NCBI GenBank assembly: GCA_001777055.1
Contig: MFCX01000005.1
Coordinates: forward strand, 2,490-26,159
Source of the DNA: Candidatus Daviesbacteria bacterium RIFCSPHIGHO2_02_FULL_39_12
GTDB lineage: Bacteria; Patescibacteriota; Microgenomatia; Daviesbacterales; UBA10151
Reading direction: 5' to 3'
Length of the DNA: 23,670 bases
The number at the start of each line of letters is the position of its first letter. Position 1 is the first letter of the stretch. The position numbers and the translations under genes were made by a program. Below the pieces are notes generated by a model. That model ran no database searches, was not told the origin of the DNA, and saw only the letters and a list, made by a program, of their open reading frames with translations. This document shows positions 1 to 8,081 of the stretch, piece by piece.

Positions 1-1
1 G

Positions 2-3000
2 TTTGGATTTGTCAAGAACAAGTCAAATTTTGGCTTCAAAAAGCTTCCTCGGATAGTAATCACTCTTCTTTTAATATTTTCTCTAATTCTACAGAATTTA
101 ATTTTTAATATTTCTCCAGTTTATGCTGCTTCTTCACCTTGGGCACAAACAGATTGGGTCGGAGGAAGCGGACAAACTTCATGGAGTGATACTACTAAAT
201 ATTCTTCTGGTTCAAGCGTTGACGCAACGACCACAGCAGGACAAGTAACCATTACTAACACAGAAAAGTTTAGTAACACTGGATTTGAGAGTAATTTGAA
301 TATTTGGTACGCAGGAATGTTACCTACTGATACTTCATTGTCATCAAATCTGAAATTTTGGGTAGATGCGACAGATCAATCCACATTATTTCAAGATTCG
401 GCAGGAAGTTCACCTGTGACGGCAAATGGTCAGAAAGTTAATAGCTGGAATGATAAAAGCGGAAATGGTTACCATATTACTCAAAATGGGATGGGCAATC
501 CTACCTACGAATCGTCTGCTATAAATAGCCTTGCAGGAGTATACTTTAACATAGCTAATAATGATTACTATTTACGAAATACATCGCTTCTAACTAGCTC
601 TAATTTTTCAACCCAACAAGGTACAGTGTTTACAGTTTATAGAAATGATACTTTCCCAACCAATAATCACTTTGCTCTTACAACCATTGGGTCATCAGTA
701 GCTTCGGTGGACCTGTATTTGACAACCTCATTTAACGGTGACTTTCGCAATGCGCGTATTGAAAGTGCTAATTATAGCTATCCCCAAACTGGTACCCATA
801 TCAAAAGTGTCACAACCAGTTCAGGAAATGGGTGGAAATTATATGCTGATGGATCTCTAAAAGGAAGTGCGTCACATTCTTGGGGTATAAATACTACTTT
901 TGCTATAGGGGCAGAACTGAATCATGGCAGTAGTAGTTTTGTGGGCTATATATCAGAAGTTATTATTTTCAACACTGGACTCACGGATACCCAACGTAAA
1001 AATATAGAAGCATATTTACAAGGGAAATATGCTGTAAGTGCCGGGTATGCAACTTTAACACGAGATACTTCAACTACATATAACAGTAGTGCTGGTTCTG
1101 CAAAATTGGTTACTGGTAGTAATACTACTGCTTTCAATCAATCAGTAAATGTTGGGGATACTAATACATATAATTTAGTTTCTTATGCCAGAACCGATGG
1201 CTCGGCAGTTACTTCTTCTGATGTAGAACTTTTCTATAATGGTTCAACTATTTCAACAACGTATACTTCTGTTGGTTCTGGTTGGTATAAACTCACTGGA
1301 ACTTTAACAGGTGCTAATGCTTCAAGATTGTATGGTGTGCAAGTTAAAGCAAATAAAACAGTTTACGTTGATAATTTTAGTTTAAATAATTATGCCTCTT
1401 CTGGTACTTTAACTTCTTCTATTTTTGATACAGAATTTAGTGCAGGTGCAGCATGGGGAACTTTAACATATACTTCCTCTGGCTCTACTGTAGCTGTAAA
1501 AGTTAGAACTAGTAACTCTTCTAGTATGGCAGGTGCAACTGATTTTTCTTCATGTTCTGCTGTAACCTCTGGAAATGACATATCTTCTAATTCATGTGTT
1601 ACAGACTCACATAGATACATTCAATACCAGCTTTCTTTATCAACTAGTGATACTTCATCAACACCAACTTTTTCTGATGTATCAATAGCTTTTGCTACAT
1701 ATGACGCAGATGCACCCAGTATTTCTTTAACTGCTTTAACTCCCGATCCAAATTCTGATAATACTCCAACACTTTCTGGTACAGCCACTGAATCAGTAGG
1801 CACTGTTTCTAATGTGCAATTTCAAATGGATTCAACAAGTGGTTCATGGACTGCATGTACTGCGGATGATGGAGCTTTTGATGAGGCAAGTGAAACATTT
1901 ACCTGTACCCCTTCTGCTTTATCTGATGGAAGTCACACTATGTATGTCAGGGCAACAGATTCCAATAGTAACACCACCAGTAATGCCTCTGCCTCAACTG
2001 ATACTTTTATCATTGATGTAACAGCCCCTGCTTCTTTTGACTTGGATTCCCCGGGCCATGAGAGCTATACCACCAACCAAAGACCTACTTTTAAATGGAA
2101 AGCCACCACTGATGCTACTTCGGGTTTATCCAGTTACAGCCTGGAGGTAGATAACGGTGACAGTGGAGATTTTTCTATTACAGGAATACCAACCAGCAGA
2201 ACTACGGATTATGACACTTCTAAATACTTGGTCCACTATGAGAATTTCTCAGATTCAGATTCTACTAATAACTATATTTCTATCTACACTAAATCTTCCT
2301 CTTCCTGGGGATCAGGGGAAAATGACGGCAAGTTAAAAGAAGGGTCAAGAACCTGGACCATTAAAGCCATAGATGCCGCAGGTAATGAAAGGTCCGAGGG
2401 CAGAACTGTGATTGTTGATTTAACAGGCCCGACATTATCCAGCCTTTCTTCATCTGACTCGGCAGGCAGTAAAGATGGTTATCAATTAGTTACCAATCAA
2501 AAGCCAAGCCTAACAGGTACCATTACCGACAACTACTCACCGGATAAGGTAGAAATCTCCATCTACAAGGAAAACTACTTTCTGGGGGCTATCACTTCCA
2601 AGGAATTGTTTACCACTCTTACTTATTCACTCTCCAATGGAGCAAACAGTAAATCCCTTTCTTTTTCCATCCCTGTTCCTGATTCCTTAGATTATGGCAG
2701 TTATGAGGTAAATATCAAAGGACAAGACAAAGCAGGCAATAAATCCGGCATTTCTACCATATATTTTAAGGTCTTAACTGCCCGGCAGACAAAAGAACTT
2801 TTGCAGGGAAAAATCTCAAAGGAAGAAAAGAAGACTATACAGGATAATGCCCAGGTTCCCCTGCCAAGACTGGAAGAAAAAGCCAGGGAAAGAAGAGAAA
2901 AAGAAGCCCAGGAATTTGAAAAAGTAATTACCCCATTCTCTCAAACATTCTCTGTCATTCCCGACTTGATCGGGAATCTATACAAATCATCTACTGCCTG

Positions 3001-3760
3001 GATTCCCGCTTTCGCGGGAATGACAAAAGAAGTAGCGGGAATGGCAAGGGATGCAGCCGGAAGAGCAGGCAGAACCATTGCCGTGGCAGTCAAAGAAGTT
3101 AATGTTGCCATGGACAGATCTTCCGATAATATCCAGAAAGAGATAGTTAGTACATATAAAAGTATGCCGTCTATGGTTAGTATAAATCAGATCCTCCGTC
3201 CGGCAGCAGATACAGCTATTGCAGCCAGGAAGGAAGTTGGCCGGAGACTGGAAAACGGAGGACAGATGTTAGCCCAGATAAGCAACAATACCCTAATAGC
3301 TGTTAGGAATACCAGCATCGCTTCTGAAGAGAACACCAAAAGAGCTATTAATAAGTTTTATTCTGAAAGCTCCAAGGTTCTTGCGGGTGGAATCTCCAAG
3401 TTAGCCTTTGGGGTAGGAGAGAGGGCAGATATAGTATCAAACAGATTAAGTGTGGCGATAGTGAACTTCGGGTATCTGTTTGCCACCGAACCCACCAGAA
3501 TATATGATGTTTCGGTTGCTGACCTTTCCCCAACTTCTGTCAAAGTTTCCTGGAGGACCAACCATCCTGCCAACGGTAAGATCAACTATGGCCTGGATGA
3601 AAGTTATCCTTTGGATGCGCAAACCAGCAAAAGGACCACCTACCATGAATTCACCTTGACTAATTTAACATCAAATACAGAGTATCATTTTGAAGTAATG
3701 AGTCAGAATAAGAACTATGTTTATGATGCTAACAGAAAGTTTACAACTCCTAAACAATAA
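2..3760 (+). CDS. Large secreted multidomain adhesin-like protein (5' end outside window)
   Basis: The reading frame is open from base 2 with no stop, so the gene begins left of the window. About 1252 residues are visible. A signal peptide is plain: basic residues (FKKLPR), a hydrophobic stretch at about residues 18-38, then a VYA-ASS type cleavage site near 43. A later TTG at 296 is therefore internal. After the signal comes a LamG/concanavalin-like domain (about 110-345, with WNDKSGNGYH and a closing IFNTGLTD segment), a carbohydrate-binding-module-like beta domain ending in VDNFSL, and at least three Ig-like repeats beginning DADAPS, DVTAPA and DLTGPT. A charged coiled-coil/helical region and a C-terminal fibronectin-III-like domain (VSVADLSPTSVKVSW) follow. 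I infer an envelope-attached or released protein that binds glycans or other cells. No catalytic motif was recognised. A repeat insertion lies in the helical region. The next gene starts 2 nt after the stop. Confidence 0.85.
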   Translation, partial: FGFVKNKSNFGFKKLPRIVITLLLIFSLILQNLIFNISPVYAASSPWAQTDWVGGSGQTSWSDTTKYSSGSSVDATTTAGQVTITNTEKFSNTGFESNLNIWYAGMLPTDTSLSSNLKFWVDATDQSTLFQDSAGSSPVTANGQKVNSWNDKSGNGYHITQNGMGNPTYESSAINSLAGVYFNIANNDYYLRNTSLLTSSNFSTQQGTVFTVYRNDTFPTNNHFALTTIGSSVASVDLYLTTSFNGDFRNARIESANYSYPQTGTHIKSVTTSSGNGWKLYADGSLKGSASHSWGINTTFAIGAELNHGSSSFVGYISEVIIFNTGLTDTQRKNIEAYLQGKYAVSAGYATLTRDTSTTYNSSAGSAKLVTGSNTTAFNQSVNVGDTNTYNLVSYARTDGSAVTSSDVELFYNGSTISTTYTSVGSGWYKLTGTLTGANASRLYGVQVKANKTVYVDNFSLNNYASSGTLTSSIFDTEFSAGAAWGTLTYTSSGSTVAVKVRTSNSSSMAGATDFSSCSAVTSGNDISSNSCVTDSHRYIQYQLSLSTSDTSSTPTFSDVSIAFATYDADAPSISLTALTPDPNSDNTPTLSGTATESVGTVSNVQFQMDSTSGSWTACTADDGAFDEASETFTCTPSALSDGSHTMYVRATDSNSNTTSNASASTDTFIIDVTAPASFDLDSPGHESYTTNQRPTFKWKATTDATSGLSSYSLEVDNGDSGDFSITGIPTSRTTDYDTSKYLVHYENFSDSDSTNNYISIYTKSSSSWGSGENDGKLKEGSRTWTIKAIDAAGNERSEGRTVIVDLTGPTLSSLSSSDSAGSKDGYQLVTNQKPSLTGTITDNYSPDKVEISIYKENYFLGAITSKELFTTLTYSLSNGANSKSLSFSIPVPDSLDYGSYEVNIKGQDKAGNKSGISTIYFKVLTARQTKELLQGKISKEEKKTIQDNAQVPLPRLEEKARERREKEAQEFEKVITPFSQTFSVIPDLIGNLYKSSTAWIPAFAGMTKEVAGMARDAAGRAGRTIAVAVKEVNVAMDRSSDNIQKEIVSTYKSMPSMVSINQILRPAADTAIAARKEVGRRLENGGQMLAQISNNTLIAVRNTSIASEENTKRAINKFYSESSKVLAGGISKLAFGVGERADIVSNRLSVAIVNFGYLFATEPTRIYDVSVADLSPTSVKVSWRTNHPANGKINYGLDESYPLDAQTSKRTTYHEFTLTNLTSNTEYHFEVMSQNKNYVYDANRKFTTPKQ
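2954..3024. repeat. dRS3-like palindromic element inside the coding frame
   Basis: The stretch is bounded by GTCATTCCCG and its inverted copy CGGGAATGAC. It contains two smaller palindromes, ATTCCC-9 nt-GGGAAT (2957-2977) and ATTCCC-8 nt-GGGAAT (3002-3021). The second fits the ATTCCCN8GGGAAT pattern of the neisserial dRS3 repeat exactly. In the protein it is read as SVIPDLIGN...WIPAFAGMT, a peptide that recurs in databases wherever this repeat is translated. The frame stays open through it, so it adds about 24 residues to the helical region of the secreted protein. Confidence 0.8.
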
Positions 3761-3762
3761 CT

Positions 3763-4515
3763 ATGAAATTAATTATTGTGCCTCTTATGACTATAATAAT
3801 TTACTTTATCTCCAAAAACCCATTTACAGGAAGTTACAAATTACAACTTACTCTTCTAAGTATTATAGCCTTGCTAGGTTTTGGATATTTTTTAAAGAAA
3901 AAAGGGTTATCTGTTATTCAGAATGTCATCTTTAATTATCTTCTAACAGTTGCTGTATTGTTTTTAATTGCCTCAACAGGATGGTTTTTCTCTCCCTTTT
4001 TCTTTGTCTTATATCTTTGGGCTATTTTTTTAGCTTTTATATTTTCACCACCTGTTTCTTTAAGTTTTATTATCACTTTGATAATACTTTTTTCTTTTAA
4101 TATTGGAGAGGTAGATTTAGCTTATGATTTTCTGATTGTGTTATCTCTTCTAACAACCATCCCTCTGAGTTTATATTTAAGAAAGGAATACTTAAGACTT
4201 AAGGAATCAGAAAAAGAAATCCTGGTACTGCAGAAAGAGAAAGAGAATAATATTAACAGCACTGTGGAGGAAATTTTAGCTAATAAAATAAATAATGTGG
4301 CTGTAAATTTAAGACAGCCAGTTAATGATATTAAGCAATTAGCTTTTAGAATGGGAGATATTAAGGAAAAACAAAAATTAGAAACAGACAGGGAAAGAAT
4401 ACTTGCTTCATCGGAAGAAGCCCTAAGAGTTCTAAAAGAATTTGAGGAGGAGTCAACAGGAAAGAAATTGGTGGTTAACCCCGGCTCGCCACAGGCGGCT
4501 CCAGAAACTTCTTAA
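3763..4515 (+). CDS. Polytopic membrane protein with degenerate histidine-kinase dimerisation helix
   Basis: The protein has 250 residues. The first 140 or so are about five or six membrane segments (roughly 4-16, 28-43, 56-71, 78-94, 97-112, 121-138). A cytoplasmic helical region with strong coiled-coil character follows (141-232) and then a short polar tail. Residues 181-191 (VNLRQPVNDIK) line up with the H-box HELRxPLxxIK of histidine kinases, keeping L, R, P, I and K, but the histidine position is Val. No N, G1 or G2 ATP-binding boxes follow. It could be a kinase-derived sensor or scaffold that no longer phosphorylates. The start lies 2 nt after the secreted-protein gene, so the two are probably co-transcribed. 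Its last 41 bases overlap the 3' end of the opposing response-regulator gene. The kinase relationship is inference from one motif. Confidence 0.7.
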   Translation: MKLIIVPLMTIIIYFISKNPFTGSYKLQLTLLSIIALLGFGYFLKKKGLSVIQNVIFNYLLTVAVLFLIASTGWFFSPFFFVLYLWAIFLAFIFSPPVSLSFIITLIILFSFNIGEVDLAYDFLIVLSLLTTIPLSLYLRKEYLRLKESEKEILVLQKEKENNINSTVEEILANKINNVAVNLRQPVNDIKQLAFRMGDIKEKQKLETDRERILASSEEALRVLKEFEEESTGKKLVVNPGSPQAAPETS

Positions 4516-4864
4516 TGTTTTGGAGAAACTCATCAGGATTCATGTCTGATTTAATCAGGTAAGATTTTGCTCCGTTTTGCATGGCTTCATCAATAACTTT
4601 ATCATGGGCAAGATTTGTTAAAAGTATAATGGGGCCATTGGCCAGTTTGGCAGGGTTTTCTTTAAGCTCTTTTAAAAATCCCAAACCATCAATTTTGGGC
4701 ATCATGGCATCAAGCAGGATTAAATCATAACCACCCATCTGGGCTTTAAGCAATCCTTCCTGGCCATCAACCGCCAGTTCAACCTGGTATTTTTCATCCT
4801 CTAAAACTTCACGGTAGACATCACGGATATATTGGTCATCATCAACCACAAGGATTTTTTTCAT
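4475..4864 (-). CDS. Stand-alone response regulator receiver (CheY-like)
   Basis: A single REC domain of 129 residues with no output domain. The acidic pocket is D8-D9-D10 in ILVVDDD, the phospho-acceptor is D52 in LLLDAMMPKIDG, the switch Thr is T83 in ILLTN, and the conserved Lys is K105 in YLIKSD, so it should be phosphorylatable. An ATG eight codons further upstream is possible. I chose the ATG at 4864 because it gives the classic MKKILVVDDD beginning and because a good promoter (-10 at 4873-4878) covers the upstream alternative. The gene meets the degenerate kinase-like gene tail to tail with a 41-base overlap. Its phosphodonor is not evident here. A protein-protein role, or regulation of a partner elsewhere, is likely. 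Confidence 0.93.
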   Translation of the reverse strand: MKKILVVDDDQYIRDVYREVLEDEKYQVELAVDGQEGLLKAQMGGYDLILLDAMMPKIDGLGFLKELKENPAKLANGPIILLTNLAHDKVIDEAMQNGAKSYLIKSDMNPDEFLQNIKKFLEPPVASRG

Positions 4865-4872
4865 CTGTCTTA

Positions 4873-4901
4873 AGATTATCAAAGACATAGGAGTATTTCA
4901 A
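4873..4901 (-). promoter_or_regulatory. Sigma70-type promoter of the response regulator gene
   Basis: Read on the minus strand, TTGAAA (4896-4901), a 17-nt spacer, and TAATCT (4873-4878). The expected transcription start falls about 1-3 nt before the ATG at 4864, so the mRNA would have almost no leader. This supports the shorter start codon. Confidence 0.65.
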
Positions 4902-4929
4902 TGAGGATAAGGAATTAAAAAATAAATTT

Positions 4930-5126
4930 GGATAGGCAGCCCGACTAACGCGAGACCGCTGAAATATTATTCAATGATTTAGAAAAGGAGCGGTCGAGCC
5001 ATCGGAGTCAGTTGCGAGTATTCCCCCCGTCCCGCCTTCGGCGAGCCTCGCTCAAAACTGGAAACTCAAATAATCCGCCATAGACGGATTCAAAAAACGC
5101 AAAAATTTTTTAAGAACTTTTTTGCC
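4930..5126. other. Palindrome-rich intergenic region (dispersed repeat or structured RNA)
   Basis: There is no plausible gene between the response regulator and murJ, but several inverted repeats follow one another: GACCGCT/AGCGGTC (4954-4960 with 4989-4995), GGAGT/ATTCC around 5004-5023, CGCC-TTC-GGCG near 5033-5043, AATCCG/CGGATT near 5072-5090, and GCAAAAA/TTTTTGC (5099-5125). Local GC is higher than the flanks. The run of hairpins ends in U-rich sequence on both strands. It could be a non-coding RNA or a dispersed palindromic repeat unit. No known RNA family was recognised. Confidence 0.5.
5099..5125 (-). terminator. Probable terminator downstream of murJ
   Basis: On the minus strand, GCAAAAA pairs with TTTTTGC (5099-5105 with 5119-5125) and is followed by G and a six-T run (revcomp of 5092-5097). 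The stem is AT-rich, so strength is uncertain. Confidence 0.45.
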
Positions 5127-5178
5127 TTATATTTTTTCAACCGCAATCTTTCTAGAGCAAGTCTTATTTTTTAGTGAG

Positions 5179-6663
5179 TTACAATTTAAGAAGCATTTTA
5201 ATTTCTCTTTTAATAAAGAACCAAGAACTTGCTCCTGCGATCAAAAGGCCAAGTGAGGCTGAAAAAACTTTTGGAATAGGTAATTGGTTAACAACTGCAT
5301 AAAATATCAACACACTAACAATACAAGCCAAAGCTACTCTTTTTATAGTATCCCCTAGATTTAAAAGTCCAGGCATTGTTTTAGCAAGTAAGAATAATAG
5401 GATAACTACCTCTAAGCTAACAGTTATGCTATCTGCTAAGGCAAGTCCAATAGCACCCAGAGGATTAAATAAGACTACTGCAATCAAAATGTAGAGTATC
5501 ATTCTGATGAGTGTAATAATAAAAGGAGTTCTAGCGTCTTGCTTGGCATAAAAAGCTCTTGTTGCTACCTCAAGTAAAGATTGAGTAACTAAACCGATTA
5601 AATAAGCTCTTGTGGTCCATGCTAATAAATTTGTATTCTCTTGATTAAAATTAAATATTGATTTTAATAAATAATCTAAACTGACTGATGATATAATAGT
5701 AACAATAAGCGTAAGAGCTATGATTACCCTAATTGTCTTGTTTAATGTTTGAGTAAAAGCTTTCTGGTTTTTACGGTCAGCAAATTGTGAAAGTGTTGGC
5801 AGCAAAGCCGTGGCAATAGCTGTACCAATTAGCGTTTCAGGCACCTGCAAAATAAAATAGCCATAAGTTAAAGCAGTGACTGCCCCCTCATGCAATCTGG
5901 AAGCTAAATTATCTCTGGTTAGAAAAATAATTTGAATAAAAAGCACTGTTAGGATTCTAGGTCCCATGAGAGCAAGTACTTTCTGAACACCCTTATCTTT
6001 TAAATTAATTAAAGGAGTCCATCTAAAGCGGTAATGTACCATTCCCGGAATTTGAACTCCCAGATGTAGAATTGATCCCAAAATTATTCCATAGACTAAT
6101 CCGTATACTCCAAAAAGGGGTGCTAAAAATACGGCTCCTACAATTTGACCCACATTATATAGAATTGGAGCTATAGCTGGTAATAAGAAGTGTTTATTGG
6201 ATTGAAGGGCAGCCATAACTAGACCGCTCAAAGAAAATACAAGTGTTGCTATTAAATTAAGCCGCATTAAATTGGCTGTTAAAGCTTGCTGAGCAGGAGT
6301 AAACCCAGGAGCTACTCCAATGGGAGAACTAATTAATGGATTGGTAAAAACAGCCACTATTATGGATAGGACTGCTGTTGTTAAAAAAACAAGATTAGCT
6401 ATTTGAGAAAATAACCTCCAGGAGTCATCACGTCCTTTTTTATCTAAATATTCAGTCAACACAGGAATAAATGCTAAAGCCAAAGCTCCTCCAGAGATAA
6501 GTGAAAATAAAAGATCAGGAAGATTATTTGCTACATTAAAAGCATCTATATCTGAGGTAAGTCCAAACTGTCTGGCTATTATTGCCTGACGAAGCAAGGC
6601 AACAATTTTATTTATTCCAAAAAAGATGGTGATAATAAGAGAAGCTTTGAATAGTTTAGACAT
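5179..6663 (-). CDS. murJ: Lipid II flippase MurJ
   Basis: The 494-residue protein is an integral membrane protein of the MOP superfamily and flips undecaprenyl-linked lipid II to the outer face for peptidoglycan synthesis. The N-terminus has the family signature (ALLRQAIIARQFG, then DAFNVANNLPDLL and SGGALALAFIPVLTEY). The length and about 14 hydrophobic segments match MurJ. Further family blocks are GPRILTVLFIQI in the middle and RAFYAKQDARTPF near residue 370. It starts 6 nt after the C39-like peptidase gene and so is probably its second cistron. No Shine-Dalgarno is obvious, so expression likely depends on translational coupling. Confidence 0.96.
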   Translation of the reverse strand: MSKLFKASLIITIFFGINKIVALLRQAIIARQFGLTSDIDAFNVANNLPDLLFSLISGGALALAFIPVLTEYLDKKGRDDSWRLFSQIANLVFLTTAVLSIIVAVFTNPLISSPIGVAPGFTPAQQALTANLMRLNLIATLVFSLSGLVMAALQSNKHFLLPAIAPILYNVGQIVGAVFLAPLFGVYGLVYGIILGSILHLGVQIPGMVHYRFRWTPLINLKDKGVQKVLALMGPRILTVLFIQIIFLTRDNLASRLHEGAVTALTYGYFILQVPETLIGTAIATALLPTLSQFADRKNQKAFTQTLNKTIRVIIALTLIVTIISSVSLDYLLKSIFNFNQENTNLLAWTTRAYLIGLVTQSLLEVATRAFYAKQDARTPFIITLIRMILYILIAVVLFNPLGAIGLALADSITVSLEVVILLFLLAKTMPGLLNLGDTIKRVALACIVSVLIFYAVVNQLPIPKVFSASLGLLIAGASSWFFIKREIKMLLKL

Positions 6664-6669
6664 AATGAT

Positions 6670-7836
6670 CTAGAGTTTTTTGAGTTCCTCCTGCGCAGGT
6701 AAGTAGTTTTTGTTGTACTTCAGCGCATTTTGAAGATCGAGACGAGCTGCATCTTTTTTATTTTGTTGTATTTCTGCTTTTGCACGATAATATAATGACT
6801 CTTCAAGATTATTTGCTTGTTGCAAGTTTAGAGTAGTTAAATCATAAACGTCCTGAATTCTTCCCATAGCAAGATAAGAATCAAAAATTGAAAACTGATA
6901 CCAAAGCATCCTCCAGGGTAAGTTAAGGGTTCTGGCTTTATCAAATGCTACTGTCGCCTCTTTGTGTTTTCCCGTTAAGCTGAGGGTCGTTCCAAGATTA
7001 AACCAAGCAAACACATCACTTTTATCTTTCTCTATTTCAAGTTGAGTATTGTTAAGCGATTCCTTGAGCGTAGTTTCAGTATTGTTAGTATCACCCAATA
7101 TCTTCTTAACTATTTCTTCTTTTTCTGCCGGGTAAATAACTAAAACAGTACGGTTAAATGCTTTCCAATCACTATCCAGTTTTTCCTCAGAAATATTGAT
7201 ATGAGGACCTTTGTAAGTATCATATACATAGAGTTCTTTATTTGCTTCATCATATCCTTGTATTAGCTGATAATGCCCCATGCCATCGTTTGGATGAGGT
7301 TCATACCAAGTTTCTACAATAACTGGTATATCGTTTGCGATCAGAAGCTTTACTTTGAGCAAGTTCACGTTAAATGTATAAATAATCTTATAGGAGGTCT
7401 GCTTTCTTACATATTCAACTAACTCTTGTGGAGATACATTTTTATCTTCTGGATCTGGTTTAACATATAAGGCTATATCTTTTTGTGTTTGGGGAAGACT
7501 ATAAAAGCTGAGTGCCATAGCTAAGGTGGCAGGCCCACAGTTATTCCAAGTTTGATATTCATGACGTAGGTTATTTAGAAAGTGAAATGCTGGTTTTGGA
7601 ATGATGGTTTCAAGTCGAGCTGATTCGGTAGAGATCTTTTTTGAAGTGATAAGAAATACTTCTTCTTGTTCGGATATCGTAGCGGGTGCCGGAATATAGT
7701 CTGGATGGGATTTTAAAGAAAGCACTGTTGTCTGAATTTTTCGACGAATTCTAGTTCCTAGATCAATATTATTAACAACTAAGATGGATAATCCTAGGAA
7801 GAAAGGGATTAAAAGTAGTACATACTTTTTTTCCAT
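6670..7836 (-). CDS. Membrane-anchored C39-like cysteine peptidase with C-terminal TPRs
   Basis: The 388-residue protein starts with one membrane segment (about 5-22) that should place the rest outside the cytoplasm. A papain-like C39_2-type domain spans about 85-235. The oxyanion Gln is Q95 (YQTW), the nucleophile C100 (NNCGPATLAMAL), the histidine H188 (GMGHYQLIQGYD) and the third member D206 (VYDTYKG), so the catalytic triad is complete. After about residue 255 there are TPR-like helices (AWFNLGTTLSLTGKHKEA, SLYYRAKAEIQQNK), suggesting a protein partner. It could cleave surface or leader peptides, or act on peptidoglycan peptides. The direct link to murJ favours an envelope role. The substrate is not known from sequence. 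Confidence 0.85.
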   Translation of the reverse strand: MEKKYVLLLIPFFLGLSILVVNNIDLGTRIRRKIQTTVLSLKSHPDYIPAPATISEQEEVFLITSKKISTESARLETIIPKPAFHFLNNLRHEYQTWNNCGPATLAMALSFYSLPQTQKDIALYVKPDPEDKNVSPQELVEYVRKQTSYKIIYTFNVNLLKVKLLIANDIPVIVETWYEPHPNDGMGHYQLIQGYDEANKELYVYDTYKGPHINISEEKLDSDWKAFNRTVLVIYPAEKEEIVKKILGDTNNTETTLKESLNNTQLEIEKDKSDVFAWFNLGTTLSLTGKHKEATVAFDKARTLNLPWRMLWYQFSIFDSYLAMGRIQDVYDLTTLNLQQANNLEESLYYRAKAEIQQNKKDAARLDLQNALKYNKNYLPAQEELKKL

Positions 7837-7845
7837 TGTGTACAG

Positions 7846-7854
7846 ATTGTAGCA
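7846..7854 (-). promoter_or_regulatory. Extended -10 promoter of the C39 peptidase-murJ unit
   Basis: Read on the minus strand, TGC-TACAAT (7846-7854) is an extended -10 element. Only a weak -35 is seen upstream. The -10 ends 9 nt before the ATG at 7836, giving a leader of a few nucleotides at most. Confidence 0.5.
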
Positions 7855-7859
7855 GAAAC

Positions 7860-8064
7860 TTAAGAAATTATGCAGGTAAAATGACCAATTTTCACCATTC
7901 TAGCAGTATCCCTTTCCATGACATCAAAGGATTTTTCTTAGTAATCCTACTCCTACATTTTCACCAGAATGCATAGGAACAGTGATTCTCCTACCATCTG
8001 GGTGTTTTAGTCTAATTGGTTGTTCGGGTAAATTAAAAGGAGAGAGTCCTTCAGGAGTAGCCAT
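7860..8064 (-). pseudogene. Decayed HicA (YcfA)-like toxin gene
   Basis: From the ATG at 8064 a 46-codon frame ends at 7924 and reads HPDGRRITVPMHSGENVGVG followed by LLRKIL. This is the C-terminal half of the HicA mRNA-interferase fold. The N-terminal helix and the GSH motif with the catalytic His are missing: the aligned residues are EQP. After the stop, the +1 frame continues (FDVMERD...) to a stop at 7860-7862, resembling the usual HicA tail, so a frameshift is likely. No HicB antitoxin gene is adjacent. I consider it a relic, although the 46-residue frame could still be made. Confidence 0.6.
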
Positions 8065-8081
8065 GTTATAGCTTGTTAGAT

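Noticed and set aside
296..3760. Start of the large secreted protein at the TTG at 296
   Set aside because: The frame is open back to base 2 and encodes a clear signal peptide, so the real start is outside the window.
4865..4888. Upstream ATG (4888) as response regulator start
   Set aside because: It lies within the promoter spacer region and adds eight residues before the conserved MKKILVVDDD start.
4930..5126. tmRNA or tRNA gene
   Set aside because: No T-arm GTTCGA, no acceptor pairing and no tag-peptide frame were found on either strand.
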